From Citrobacter sp. wls619 (GTDB lineage Bacteria; Pseudomonadota; Gammaproteobacteria; Enterobacterales; Enterobacteriaceae), in the NCBI RefSeq assembly GCF_005281345.1, contig NZ_SZXJ01000027.1, positions 131,045 through 195,044 of the forward strand: a stretch of 64,000 nt of DNA. Reading direction: 5' to 3'. A program made the position numbers and the translations under genes. Positions 1 to 8,863 of this stretch are shown here, in pieces (within the stretch, counting starts at the first letter, position 1; each line of letters opens with the position of its first letter). The notes under the pieces are model-generated. The model was not told the origin of the DNA, did not search any database, and saw only the letters and a program-made list of their open reading frames with translations.

Positions 1-1125
1 GGACCAAAAGGCAGCAAAGTTCGCCTTGAGATCCTGCCTGCGGGTAAGGGCACCAAGACACGTACCGTTACGCTGACGCGTGAGCGTATTCGTCTGGAAG
101 ACCGTGCCGTTAAAATGTCGGTGAAAACCGTAGGCAAAGAAAAAGTCGGCGTACTGGATATTCCTGGTTTCTATGTTGGCCTGACGGATGACGTGAAAGT
201 TCAGCTGCAGAAACTGGAAAAACAGAATGTCAGCAGCGTGATTATCGATCTGCGTACCAACGGGGGGGGAGCACTGACCGAAGCGGTCTCGCTTTCCGGT
301 CTGTTTATCCCTTCTGGTCCGGTGGTTCAGGTTCGTGATAACAACGGCAAGGTGCGCGAAGACAGTGATACCGATGGCGTTGTGTACTACAAAGGCCCGC
401 TGGTGGTGCTGGTTGACCGCTTCAGTGCCTCGGCATCAGAGATTTTTGCCGCGGCAATGCAGGATTACGGTCGTGCACTGATTGTTGGTGAACCGACGTT
501 TGGTAAGGGCACCGTACAACAGTATCGCTCCCTGAACCGTATTTACGATCAGATGCTGCGTCCGGAATGGCCGGCACTGGGTTCTGTTCAGTACACCATT
601 CAGAAGTTCTACCGCGTTAATGGTGGCAGTACGCAGCGTAAGGGCGTAACGCCGGACATCATCATGCCGACAGGTAATGAAGAAACCGAAACCGGTGAGA
701 AGTTCGAAGATAACGCGCTGCCGTGGGACAGCATTGATGCTGCAACCTACACCAGGTCCGATAACCTGGCGCCGTTTGGACCGGAATTGCTGAAAGAGCA
801 CAATGCACGTATTGCCAACGATCCTGAGTTCCAGTACATCATGAAGGACATTGCGCGTTTCAATGCGATGAAGGATAAGCGCAACATCGCTTCTCTCAAT
901 TACGCTCAGCGTGAAAAAGAGAATAACGAAGATGATGCAATGCGTCTGGCGCGTATTAACGATCGATTTAAGCGTGAAGGTAAACCGCCGCTGAAGAAAC
1001 TGGACGATCTGCCGAAGGATTACCAGGAACCCGATCCGTACCTGGATGAAACAGTAAAAATTGCGCTCGACCTGGCGCATCTTGAAAAAGACAAGCCAGC
1101 GGAACAGCCCGCAACTACGCAATAA
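1..1125 (+). CDS. prc: Prc (Tsp) tail-specific periplasmic protease, 5'-truncated by window edge
   Basis: This is the C-terminal part of the carboxy-terminal processing protease Prc. The family cleaves periplasmic substrates with nonpolar C-termini, trims FtsI and, with NlpI, degrades MepS. The reading frame is open from base 1, so the start lies outside the window. The catalytic Ser/Lys dyad is visible: Ser at 430-432 in a SASASE motif and Lys at 505-507 in FGKGTV, with the 25-residue spacing expected of Prc. The C-terminal DUF3340-type helical region follows. It is upstream of htpX in the same orientation, as in E. coli, and has its own terminator. A run of eight G at 272-279 encodes the conserved NGGG turn and does not break the frame. 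Confidence 0.98.
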   Translation, partial: GPKGSKVRLEILPAGKGTKTRTVTLTRERIRLEDRAVKMSVKTVGKEKVGVLDIPGFYVGLTDDVKVQLQKLEKQNVSSVIIDLRTNGGGALTEAVSLSGLFIPSGPVVQVRDNNGKVREDSDTDGVVYYKGPLVVLVDRFSASASEIFAAAMQDYGRALIVGEPTFGKGTVQQYRSLNRIYDQMLRPEWPALGSVQYTIQKFYRVNGGSTQRKGVTPDIIMPTGNEETETGEKFEDNALPWDSIDAATYTRSDNLAPFGPELLKEHNARIANDPEFQYIMKDIARFNAMKDKRNIASLNYAQREKENNEDDAMRLARINDRFKREGKPPLKKLDDLPKDYQEPDPYLDETVKIALDLAHLEKDKPAEQPATTQ

Positions 1126-1130
1126 CCTCA

Positions 1131-1161
1131 AACAGGCACAAGAAATTGTGCCTGTTTTTTT
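1131..1161 (+). terminator. Rho-independent terminator after prc
   Basis: A 10-bp perfect stem (AACAGGCACA / TGTGCCTGTT) with a 6-nt loop is followed by a T run, six bases after the prc stop codon. Confidence 0.9.
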
Positions 1162-1317
1162 AACAAACGCATGAAGACGTCAGTCTGATACGATAAAATG
1201 TAAAGTTGTGTCTTTCTGGTGACTTAGCACCTATGGATGCTTGAAAATAGCCGTAAGACCCATACGATATGGGTAATCGCATAGTGCGTTTTGTTAAATT
1301 GAGGTTAAAAGAAAATT

Positions 1318-2199
1318 ATGATGCGAATCGCGCTCTTCCTGCTGACGAACCTGGCTGTGATGGTCGTTTTCGGGCTGGTATTGAGCCTGACAGGGATTCA
1401 GTCAAGCAGCGTTCAAGGCTTGTTGATCATGGCACTGCTGTTTGGTTTTGGTGGTTCCTTCATTTCGCTGCTGATGTCCAAATGGATGGCGTTAAAGTCC
1501 GTTGGCGGGGAAGTGATCGAACAGCCTCGCAATGAAAGAGAACGCTGGCTGATGAATACAGTCGCGAATCAGGCCCGTCAGGCCGGTATCGCTATGCCGC
1601 AGGTTGCCATCTACCATGCGCCAGATATTAACGCATTTGCTACCGGCGCACGACGGGATGCTTCGCTGGTAGCGGTCAGTACTGGCCTGCTGCAAAACAT
1701 GAGCCCGGATGAAGCTGAAGCTGTTATTGCGCATGAAATTAGCCACATTGCCAATGGCGATATGGTGACCATGACGCTGATTCAGGGGGTAGTGAACACC
1801 TTTGTTATCTTCATTTCGCGTATTCTTGCGCAAATTGCCGCTGGTTTTATGGGCGGGAACCGCGATGAAGGAGAGGAAAGTAACGGTAACCCATTAATCT
1901 ATTTTGCGGTGGCGACGGTGCTGGAGCTGGTATTTGGTATTCTGGCGAGCATTATTACCATGTGGTTCTCACGTCATCGTGAATTCCATGCGGATGCCGG
2001 TTCTGCAAAACTGGTGGGGCGTGAGAAAATGATTGCCGCATTGCAGCGTCTGAAAACCAGCTATGAGCCGCAGGAGGCGACCAGCATGATGGCGTTCTGC
2101 ATCAACGGTAAATCCAAATCATTGAGTGAGCTGTTTATGACTCACCCGCCGTTGGATAAGCGTATTGAAGCGCTGCGCAGCGGTGAATACCTGAAGTAA
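1318..2199 (+). CDS. htpX: HtpX, inner-membrane zinc metalloprotease (M48)
   Basis: HtpX is a 293-aa membrane zinc endopeptidase that works with FtsH in quality control of membrane proteins and belongs to the Cpx envelope-stress response in E. coli. Two N-terminal membrane segments (about residues 4-25 and 34-55) precede the HEISH zinc motif starting at His139. Two more hydrophobic segments follow near residues 158-178 and 193-213, and the third ligand lies in the EFHADAGSA motif. Length and sequence match E. coli HtpX almost throughout. The MMRIA start is the conserved one. This is the last backbone gene before the T3SS island. Confidence 0.98.
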   Translation: MMRIALFLLTNLAVMVVFGLVLSLTGIQSSSVQGLLIMALLFGFGGSFISLLMSKWMALKSVGGEVIEQPRNERERWLMNTVANQARQAGIAMPQVAIYHAPDINAFATGARRDASLVAVSTGLLQNMSPDEAEAVIAHEISHIANGDMVTMTLIQGVVNTFVIFISRILAQIAAGFMGGNRDEGEESNGNPLIYFAVATVLELVFGILASIITMWFSRHREFHADAGSAKLVGREKMIAALQRLKTSYEPQEATSMMAFCINGKSKSLSELFMTHPPLDKRIEALRSGEYLK

Positions 2200-2214
2200 G
2201 CTGCCTGAACTGAT

Positions 2215-2240
2215 AAAGAGCCGCGATGCGGCTCTTTAGA
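2215..2240 (+). terminator. Rho-independent terminator after htpX
   Basis: A 10-bp perfect stem (AAAGAGCCGC / GCGGCTCTTT) with a 3-nt loop lies just after the htpX stop. The clearly backbone-like sequence ends here, so it marks the left limit of the island. Confidence 0.85.
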
Positions 2241-2384
2241 TTGTTGTTACGGTGTGGCGACCGTGAAGTCACTGAACCTCTTTACTTACTGGTCGGTGCT
2301 AAAACTGTCCATTAAAGCTTGGCCCAACGTCCCCTGTAGTCTGCTTTCAGATCTTTAATATTGAGTATTGCAGAAGAATGTTTT

Positions 2385-2975
2385 TTAGTTACCTAACATT
2401 TTATATTCTCTAAATGCCTCTTTTACTGATTCAGGATCGTTCGGATATTGAAGTCTAAATCCGTCGATCGTTAACTTATCCTGGGCGGTAATCAGCTCTG
2501 TTTGTTGAGTAGCTATAATATTTCTGCTATTCATCAATGAATCGGTTAATTTGTTCTGAAGTTTTTCTGAGAAATCTATATCTATAGTATCAAATTCGGT
2601 TCTAGCCCTATGCAGATTTAGCTGTGCCTCGTTGACCCTATCCCCTAAAACTTCTAGATTTGTCTGTTCATTTTTTAACCACCCCGTTATAGCTATTCGT
2701 TTAGCATCAGTATCATAGTTAGCAGAGCTAGCAAAAAAAACATCGCATTCTGAAATAAATTGGTGAGACGCATCAGCATCTACCAATAAAGTAATCAGCG
2801 ACTCACGGATGTTATTGAATTGAGAATTTAGATTAGCAAACGCTTTGCCATCGTGATGGGCGTTGCGAACAGCGCTAAGGACAGAACTAAAACCATTGTG
2901 TCCTTTGGCTTTTTGTACGTCGAATCTATTTTCAAAACCAATTTTCATGTTGTGCAAACTGACTTTCATATTCAT
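2385..2975 (-). CDS. Unknown 196-aa protein at the left edge of the T3SS island
   Basis: I do not recognise this protein. It is polar, free of membrane segments and signal peptide, and mostly helix-forming, with a stretch near residues 120-175 rich in Glu, Gln, Asn and Leu that could form a coiled coil. The start at 2975 is preceded by GGAG four bases away; an ATG at 2969 has a 10-base spacing and is equally possible. The upstream ATG at 3005 lacks a clear ribosome binding site. It is divergent from the translocator operon and AT-rich like the island. A secreted effector, an export-associated protein or a chaperone would all fit; nothing in the sequence decides between them. Confidence 0.65.
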   Translation of the reverse strand: MNMKVSLHNMKIGFENRFDVQKAKGHNGFSSVLSAVRNAHHDGKAFANLNSQFNNIRESLITLLVDADASHQFISECDVFFASSANYDTDAKRIAITGWLKNEQTNLEVLGDRVNEAQLNLHRARTEFDTIDIDFSEKLQNKLTDSLMNSRNIIATQQTELITAQDKLTIDGFRLQYPNDPESVKEAFREYKMLGN

Positions 2976-3183
2976 ATATCTCCGGTTATGGAATAAGTAA
3001 GACAACTCTTCATCACTATGATGGCATCATGGTTGGTGGATTTCTTTCAAAAAGTGCTTCGATTTCTTTATTGTGCAACCTGAGTGCTAATCTTCTAAAT
3101 TTTTATTTATTTATTTCGACAATGAATACGGTGATAATTATAGGATAACAATCATCTGTTATTTATATGGATCTGGATTTATT

Positions 3184-3717
3184 ATGGACAATGAAAATGA
3201 TGTGTTGATGGAGGATCTTCTCAGCAAGATTTCTGAAGAGAATCGCGAACAGTTTATTGAAGATTTATTTGAGTCTGGCGCTACCCGCAAACAGCTGTAT
3301 GGCATTCCAGATAGCCTGATGAACGGTTTTTACGCCTGTGCATACGAGTATTACCAAAAAGGAGAAATTGAAAAAGCGGAGCACTTTTTTAAATTTTTAA
3401 TGATGTATGACTTCTATAATCCTGATTACGCATTTGGCCTGGCCGCCGTTTATCAGCTAAAGCAGGACTATAAGCATGCGCTGGATATCTATGCAATTGC
3501 CTATGCGCTTGATGATGACAATTTGCGCGCCATTTTTGAAGCAGGGCAGTGCTATATGCACTTGCATAACTACTCGAAAGCACGCGATGCATTTGAAGAG
3601 GTCGTGGCTGACGAAAAGGATCCTGAGCTGGTCAAACGTGCCGAAGTGTATCTTAAAGCGCTAACAAAGATTAACGACAGTGATGAGGATCATAACCATG
3701 TACGGAATAACAAATAA
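3184..3717 (+). CDS. SicA/LcrH/IpgC-type class II translocator chaperone
   Basis: This 177-aa tetratricopeptide-repeat chaperone should bind and stabilise the hydrophobic translocators SctE and SctB in the cytoplasm before secretion. The region from about residue 35 (GIPDSLMNGFYACAYEYY) through the FYNPDYAFGLAAVYQLK motif is very close to Salmonella SicA, and three TPR-like helix pairs can be traced. The N-terminus is about 15 residues longer than SicA and acidic. It lies directly before sctE and overlaps it by 20 bases, the usual chaperone-translocator coupling. SicA also co-activates the AraC regulator InvF in SPI-1. Since an InvF-like protein is encoded nearby, the same role is possible here, but this is inference. 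Confidence 0.93.
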   Translation: MDNENDVLMEDLLSKISEENREQFIEDLFESGATRKQLYGIPDSLMNGFYACAYEYYQKGEIEKAEHFFKFLMMYDFYNPDYAFGLAAVYQLKQDYKHALDIYAIAYALDDDNLRAIFEAGQCYMHLHNYSKARDAFEEVVADEKDPELVKRAEVYLKALTKINDSDEDHNHVRNNK

Positions 3718-5497
3718 GCCTGTCTCGCTGGTTACCCAGCAGATAACCAGTGAAGGTGATGTCGAAAGAATCACTACCGCGAAAAATGACACTAGTTCAA
3801 CCAGTAGCAGCGACGCAAATGCGGCACAGAAAATTGTCCAGGAAAAATTGGTTACGCGCGCAGAGAAATTAGCCATGACCAGTGAATCATGGAAACCGAC
3901 TTTGCGTTCCCCTGAAAGTGTGACGCTGCGATCATCCCTGCAAGCTGAATCGCAGTCAGGTGAGACCAATAGTGCGATGTCGGGAGGGAGCGAACAATCA
4001 TCGACCTATTCCCTCGCCGTTGTTTTGGCCACGTTAGCGGTAAAACTGGGGGATTCAGCTGTAGTTGGGCAGCTGTTTCGCGCTACGGCGACACAGTTGA
4101 TGGGGAAAGGATCCTCCGCTGCACTTCATCAGGCTTCACAAGATGTTGAGAATGCACAGCAGGCAGTGACACAGGCAAACTCAGATTACATTGAGGCCAC
4201 CAGGGAGAAAGAAGAGGCTGACAGCACGTTGACTGCTGCTGAAAAGGCGCTGGAAAGTGCCGATCAGACGCTGAAGTCTGCAAATAGCGAGCTTGCGGAC
4301 GCGAAAGAAGATGCTGAGAGGATTTATCAGACGGTGATCAAGGGTTTTACCATTGATCCCAATGAATTGAGCGACGCCCTGGACCGCGAGAAGAAAGCAC
4401 AACAGGCTGTGGATAAGGCTTCCGGGGAGTACCAAACGGCGCTGAATACCAAAGACAATGCGCAAGAGGCGGTAAATTCTGCCACCGTAAATATGGAGCA
4501 AAAGCAGCAAGTGCTGGTGGCGGCAAATCAGACGTTAGCAGCGGCGAAGGATCGTTTAAACACCCTGACGGCTAACGTTCAGAACATGAACAACACCAGT
4601 AAAGTTAACAACGCCAGTGATAACGGTGGGATTAATTCAGTTGACCTTCTGATGGCACAGTTAGTGACTATTTTAGGTAAATGTAACGAAGAAACCTTAA
4701 AGACGAATATGGAACTGGCAAAAAGTCAGCAGTCAGCCAAACAGGCTGAACTAGAAAAAGAAACCGAAAAAGCAGACAAAGTCGCGAAAAAACAAGAACG
4801 AATGAATAAAATTTTTGGTGCTCTCGGTAAAGCTATTGGTGCTCTGATGATGGTTGCTGGTGCTATTTCTGCACTATTCACCGGCGGCGCGATGGCAATT
4901 TTATTTATTGCTAGTGCCACCCTCATGATAGCGGATCAGGTTACGCAAGCGGTAACGGGTGAGTCCTTTATGGCGAAAGCGATGAATGCCGTTGTGAGCG
5001 GAATTGCTAAAATGTTTGAAGCTATGGGCGCCAATGAGCTTGTTGCTTCTATTCTTGCATCAATAACTTTGTTCATAGGGATGATGGCAGCTATGGCAGC
5101 GTTGGGGGGGGGCGCAAAATTTCTGGGTAATAAATTCGCAAGCAATATAGCAAACTCTATATTAAGAGGTCTTTCAAACTATGGAACGTCAGGTTTTGGA
5201 CGCTTTGCAAAAATGGGAACTGAAATTTTATTCAGAACTTCGCAAGCTGCCAGTGGAATTAACAATGCCTCTTATTCAATCACCAGCGGTGTTTATGAAC
5301 AACAGCGCGATAATATTTCTGCCAGTCTTTTGGAGATCATGAAAGATAATGATTTTGTCAAAAGATTTATGGATATGATCGTGGAAAACTACAGTGCGAC
5401 GATGAAAACTATGAATGCGATCATTAAAAATGAAACGGAAGCATCGGGTATGTCTATGCAGGTGGGTAAACAAATTCTGGCACATACCCGTGCATAA
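3698..5497 (+). CDS. sctE: SctE, major hydrophobic translocator (SipB/IpaB family)
   Basis: This 599-aa protein is the larger subunit of the translocation pore inserted into host membranes. Residues about 145-315 are a long Ala/Glu/Gln/Lys-rich coiled coil. Two hydrophobic hairpins follow, near 372-415 and 445-472, and then an amphipathic C-terminus, the same plan as SipB (593 aa) and IpaB. The ATG at 3698 has GAGG about eight bases upstream; an in-frame ATG at 3680 has no good site. A run of nine G lies in codons 469-472, within the second hydrophobic region (see findings). It overlaps the chaperone gene and is followed by sctB. Confidence 0.92.
   Translation: MYGITNKPVSLVTQQITSEGDVERITTAKNDTSSTSSSDANAAQKIVQEKLVTRAEKLAMTSESWKPTLRSPESVTLRSSLQAESQSGETNSAMSGGSEQSSTYSLAVVLATLAVKLGDSAVVGQLFRATATQLMGKGSSAALHQASQDVENAQQAVTQANSDYIEATREKEEADSTLTAAEKALESADQTLKSANSELADAKEDAERIYQTVIKGFTIDPNELSDALDREKKAQQAVDKASGEYQTALNTKDNAQEAVNSATVNMEQKQQVLVAANQTLAAAKDRLNTLTANVQNMNNTSKVNNASDNGGINSVDLLMAQLVTILGKCNEETLKTNMELAKSQQSAKQAELEKETEKADKVAKKQERMNKIFGALGKAIGALMMVAGAISALFTGGAMAILFIASATLMIADQVTQAVTGESFMAKAMNAVVSGIAKMFEAMGANELVASILASITLFIGMMAAMAALGGGAKFLGNKFASNIANSILRGLSNYGTSGFGRFAKMGTEILFRTSQAASGINNASYSITSGVYEQQRDNISASLLEIMKDNDFVKRFMDMIVENYSATMKTMNAIIKNETEASGMSMQVGKQILAHTRA
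5104..5112 (+). repeat. Homopolymer tract of nine G inside sctE
   Basis: Nine consecutive G bases span codons 469-472 of sctE and encode Leu-Gly-Gly-Gly. Tracts of this length are prone to slippage, and a gain or loss of one base would shift the frame and remove the C-terminal part, about 128 residues. The frame is intact as sequenced. Confidence 0.9.
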
Positions 5498-5523
5498 TTG
5501 TAATAGAAAAGGAGATAAGTATT

Positions 5524-6420
5524 ATGGTTGGATCGGTTAATTCAGTGGCTACAGGCAATGTATATCTTAATGCGAGTGATAATACGGATATTGTTCTGAC
5601 GGAAACTACGCGGAACGTGAAAGATACGCAGGCGTATCAGGCGTTAGTGAAATTGGTTGGCGATGGCTACAAAGGTGCGGACGAGACTAAAGAAGACAAA
5701 GCTGCAGTACGTAAAGAGGCTCAGCAACTTCTTAGCCAGTTGTATAGTGGTATAGGCAGCAGCGATACCAGCACAGGCAATGTGGTAACGGTATCAATGC
5801 CGAAAGCCAGTTCGCTGTTGACCCTCTTGATTGCCATGATTGAGTCAGAAAATGAATCCTCAGTGGCGGGATATAAGATGTCCGGTGATCTCGGCGTAAT
5901 TAGCCAGGATTTCACCAATGCTGCGGCAGATGAATTACGTCAGCAGGGGGTGATGGCACTGTCGTCGGGGATTACAAGTGGTTTGACTCAGGCAGCCGGT
6001 GCGTCAGTGGCGATTGGTTATGGTGTGAGTGGCGCAAAAAATAGTGTCAGGCAGAGCAACGTGATGAAGAGCCATGTTGAGGGTGAGAGCTACGTGGCGA
6101 AGATGAATCTCAAGGCGGACGCTGCAAAGTACGGAGGCAAGGCTGGGGATGCTAATACCTACGGACAAGCGGCAAATACGCTGGGTCGAGCTGCTTCTGA
6201 AGGAGAACAAGGCTCGTTTGGTATGGCGACGAAAAATTCTGAAGCCGAGCAGACAACCCTGCAGGCAAGCAGCAAAATGATGGACCAAACTATGGAGATG
6301 AGTAAAGAAACAGCGCAAAAAGCGGCACAAGTGATGAGTAGCCTTCTTTCTCTGATGGCTGATGTACGCCACTCGTCAGCAGATCTGGTTTCTACAGTCA
6401 GTAGCAATCTGAAAGCCTGA
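5524..6420 (+). CDS. sctB: SctB, minor translocator (SipC/IpaC/EspB-type role)
   Basis: This 298-aa protein sits where the second translocator is expected, 26 bases after sctE and with a strong AAGGAG site. It is shorter than SipC (409 aa). It has a moderately hydrophobic stretch near residues 95-107, a Gly/Ala-rich hydrophobic stretch near 148-172, and a helical Gln/Met/Ser-rich C-terminus resembling the C-terminal part of SipC-like proteins. The family pairs with SctE in the host membrane, and SipC also nucleates actin. Sequence conservation is low, as is normal for SctB, so the call rests on position, size and composition. Confidence 0.8.
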   Translation: MVGSVNSVATGNVYLNASDNTDIVLTETTRNVKDTQAYQALVKLVGDGYKGADETKEDKAAVRKEAQQLLSQLYSGIGSSDTSTGNVVTVSMPKASSLLTLLIAMIESENESSVAGYKMSGDLGVISQDFTNAAADELRQQGVMALSSGITSGLTQAAGASVAIGYGVSGAKNSVRQSNVMKSHVEGESYVAKMNLKADAAKYGGKAGDANTYGQAANTLGRAASEGEQGSFGMATKNSEAEQTTLQASSKMMDQTMEMSKETAQKAAQVMSSLLSLMADVRHSSADLVSTVSSNLKA

Positions 6421-6435
6421 TTGCTCATTCATATG

Positions 6436-6467
6436 TATAAAGGCCCGATATGTTTCGGGCCTTTATA
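6436..6467. terminator. Bidirectional terminator between sctB and sctL
   Basis: A 13-bp perfect stem (TATAAAGGCCCGA / TCGGGCCTTTATA) with a 6-nt loop lies between the convergent 3' ends of the translocator operon and the sctDFIJKL operon. Confidence 0.9.
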
Positions 6468-6496
6468 TGCACTTAAAAATAAAATATCTTAATCGC

Positions 6497-7156
6497 TTAT
6501 TCCGAAACCGATTCTACTGCCTGCTGGCGGTATTCTTTAAGACGTTCAGCAATATTCAATGTCGCAAAAGACGCGGCAATAGCCAATTTAGCTAGCTGTG
6601 AGGGTTGACGCTGAAAATCACAGCACCATATTTCCTGTCCATATTCTACACGTAACTCTTCAGCCTGACATGGTCGAAGTTCAACATCAATTCCGGACTG
6701 CTTAAAATTATCGCTGATGGCTTTGGCTGAGCGAATGGCATAAGCAGGGAATGAAACGATAGCTTTGTAGTCTGTAATAGCATCACGTGATAGATAATGA
6801 GCTAACAGTGTGAGTATATTTTCTATACCGGCCTCACTGGCAAATAATTGCTGTAACTGTTTCTCCAGTTGCTGTTGCGAATGTTGCAACAACTGTGATG
6901 TTGCAGATTCAATATTGCTGACGTAATCGACTACAGTTTGTGATGCTTTCTGTATTCCCTCACTATAACCTTCTATCCAGGCAAGAGAACGCAATTCATC
7001 AGCCTCATTTCTTGCATCACGCAGAATATGTTGCGCATGTTTTCTGGAAAGTTGCTCAAGTCGGGATGCACTCGTCGCTGAATTCAGCCATTTCGCTTTG
7101 ATAAGCGGGGTATCTGGCAAAGGATACTGCTTCGGAAGTGAGATTTGTCTAAGCAT
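6497..7156 (-). CDS. sctL: SctL, ATPase regulator/stator of the T3SS (OrgB-like)
   Basis: This 219-aa protein is the last gene of the reverse-strand basal-body operon, in the position of orgB in SPI-1. SctL links the ATPase SctN to the cytoplasmic sorting platform through SctQ and SctK and restrains ATPase activity. The N-terminal half is helical and rich in Gln, Ala and Glu (residues about 30-110), like the FliH stalk. The C-terminal half carries the more globular part, with the segment around IWCCDF. Its start overlaps the end of sctK by eight bases. Identification rests on gene order plus overall FliH/OrgB-like composition. Confidence 0.85.
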   Translation of the reverse strand: MLRQISLPKQYPLPDTPLIKAKWLNSATSASRLEQLSRKHAQHILRDARNEADELRSLAWIEGYSEGIQKASQTVVDYVSNIESATSQLLQHSQQQLEKQLQQLFASEAGIENILTLLAHYLSRDAITDYKAIVSFPAYAIRSAKAISDNFKQSGIDVELRPCQAEELRVEYGQEIWCCDFQRQPSQLAKLAIAASFATLNIAERLKEYRQQAVESVSE

Positions 7157-7685
7157 ATTCTAAGGCCTGCAAAAAAAGAAAGTATTCATCAGAATAGATT
7201 TGGTCATCTCGGATTTCAGGCTCTTGACATTCATCAGAGAAAAATAATGCCAGTAGAGGGACAAGAGAAGGAGGAAATCGATCGTGCATTGCCTTTACCA
7301 ACAATGTATATGCATACTGTTCAAGCATAGCGAGATCAGGTTGGCGATATTCCAGATTTATAGGTAAAGATGAAAACCAGGGAATATAAAGGAAAGCGCG
7401 CTGTTTGGCCGTTAAAAGCGTGAGGGCGGCGGGAAACCGTAAGAACATAGGAGCAAGTTGCCGAGATGCGGCCATCATCGCTGCACTATAGATTTTATCC
7501 CAGCGAGAAATAAAAAACATATTTTGTTCAGAGAGTTGCAATAGATCAATATCAATAGTGTTCTGTGGCAACAGAAGTCTGTTTACAACAGTACGTGGCA
7601 CATTGCGCAATTTAGCTACTCTGGTAGTATTCGCCCAGTCAGCAGGCATTAGCACAATTTTGCTAAGCATAATTATCTCACTCAT
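7149..7685 (-). CDS. sctK: SctK, sorting-platform adaptor (OrgA/MxiK family)
   Basis: This 178-aa protein corresponds in order and size to OrgA (199 aa) and MxiK. In the family, SctK connects the inner-membrane ring protein SctD to the SctQ pods of the sorting platform. The N-terminal segment (LMPADWAN, then RNVPRTVVNRLLL) resembles the OrgA start. The protein is soluble with no signal peptide. The ATG at 7685 has GGAT five to six bases upstream. It lies 60 bases after sctJ and overlaps sctL. SctK is among the least conserved T3SS proteins, so the operon context carries much of the weight. Confidence 0.85.
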   Translation of the reverse strand: MSEIIMLSKIVLMPADWANTTRVAKLRNVPRTVVNRLLLPQNTIDIDLLQLSEQNMFFISRWDKIYSAAMMAASRQLAPMFLRFPAALTLLTAKQRAFLYIPWFSSLPINLEYRQPDLAMLEQYAYTLLVKAMHDRFPPSLVPLLALFFSDECQEPEIRDDQIYSDEYFLFLQALEYA

Positions 7686-7745
7686 AGCTTATCCAATAAT
7701 TAGCGACGAAAAGAAATCGTCGCTAATAAAAAATATTGTGATTGA

Positions 7746-8477
7746 TTACTCTGTCTCTTTCTTAGAAAAAAAACGCTGAGATATACGGGACCAGAACACA
7801 CCGAGCAAAATCAGTAATAATAGTAGAACTGAAGATACAATGATAACTGTGTATCCCCATAGCGGATGTGAAGGTTTGATACTCACTAACTTAAGTGGCG
7901 CGGTTTGGCGGAACATAACCACAGATATATTTTCATAGTGCATATCCTGCAATCCGTTCTTTATAAATAAGCGTATCTTATCTGTATATGCTGCCTCATC
8001 AATTGTTCCCTGATAGGTTATCAATACTGATGCCACCATTGAAGATGAATCATTATTTTCAGGGCTAATACCAGGATAACTCAAATGCACTCTGGCGCTG
8101 GTAATATGCTCCAGTTCTTGTAGTGACTGACCGAGTCTCTGTTCAATAGCTGAGATCAGCCGTGCTTTTTCACCAAGGGGGGTCGACACCATAGCGTCCG
8201 CAGGAAATTGTTGCGATATCTCAATATCATCAGCGGAGGGAAGGTTATAAGCAGTCAGTAATACCGTCGCTGCAGCCAGACTTTCTGAGGAAACCTGAAT
8301 GGAATATTTTCCTTTGCCACTGTCAACCTTGAAGGCATCGATGTTATTCGACTCCAGAAGTGTAATGATTTCGTTAGCTTGCCTTTCAGATAGTTGGTCA
8401 GCTAATTTTTCATTACATCCGCAAAGTAGAAAGACAAGTAGCAACAGCATAGTCTTTATATTAAATGATTTTATCAT
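7746..8477 (-). CDS. sctJ: SctJ, inner-ring lipoprotein of the basal body (PrgK/MxiJ)
   Basis: This 243-aa lipoprotein forms the inner-membrane ring with SctD. A lipoprotein signal peptide ends in the lipobox LLCG|C near residue 21. Two ring-building domains follow; the second contains the typical ARVHLSYPG motif. A C-terminal transmembrane segment spans about residues 208-230 and ends in a basic tail. Length and layout match PrgK (252 aa). Its start overlaps the sctI stop by four bases, implying translational coupling. Confidence 0.95.
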   Translation of the reverse strand: MIKSFNIKTMLLLLVFLLCGCNEKLADQLSERQANEIITLLESNNIDAFKVDSGKGKYSIQVSSESLAAATVLLTAYNLPSADDIEISQQFPADAMVSTPLGEKARLISAIEQRLGQSLQELEHITSARVHLSYPGISPENNDSSSMVASVLITYQGTIDEAAYTDKIRLFIKNGLQDMHYENISVVMFRQTAPLKLVSIKPSHPLWGYTVIIVSSVLLLLLILLGVFWSRISQRFFSKKETE

Positions 8478-8791
8478 GTTTTTATTAATGTTTCGATTGC
8501 GGAAACACCCTTACGAGCCAGCGTGCTATATAAACTGGTGTCTATAGTATAAGCGCTCAGCTTGTTTTGCCATATTGCAAGTTGTTCTGGGTCGGAAGTG
8601 ACAGCTGGGTTATTCAATGCGGCGGTAATTCTGTCTTTCTCAACCTGGGTACCTGCTGCCAGTCTGGAAACTTCTTCAGCTAATCGCGTATCCAGATCAA
8701 TCAAATCACCCGTGACTAAAGAGGGTTGGGATTCTGAAAAAGTTGCTGTCTGTAATGATTGTGGTGATATATGAGTAATAGACATGCTCAC
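8474..8791 (-). CDS. sctI: SctI, inner rod/adaptor protein (PrgJ-like)
   Basis: This 105-aa protein sits between needle subunit sctF and ring protein sctJ, exactly as prgJ does. SctI forms the adaptor between the export gate and the needle filament and helps substrate switching. The C-terminal half (SDPEQLAIWQNKLSAYTIDTSLYSTLARKG, residues about 67-97) shows the conserved helix used for polymerisation; this family description is from PrgJ/MxiI. The GTG at 8791 has GGGAG at an ideal seven-base distance; an ATG two codons later would be 13 bases away, so GTG is preferred. Confidence 0.92.
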   Translation of the reverse strand: MSMSITHISPQSLQTATFSESQPSLVTGDLIDLDTRLAEEVSRLAAGTQVEKDRITAALNNPAVTSDPEQLAIWQNKLSAYTIDTSLYSTLARKGVSAIETLIKT

Positions 8792-8863
8792 GTTAGTACT
8801 CCCTGTCCGTAGGATAAATCGATAGCGGCAAAAGCAGCGGACCTACCTTGCCGCACATCATTT

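Noticed and set aside
272-279. Run of eight G in prc as a possible phase-variable tract
   Set aside because: The codons are for the conserved NGGG turn of a housekeeping protease, the frame is intact and no switching role is plausible.
436-1131. 231-codon reverse-strand open frame across prc
   Set aside because: It is the antisense shadow of a strongly conserved prc reading frame; no ribosome binding site or family resemblance.
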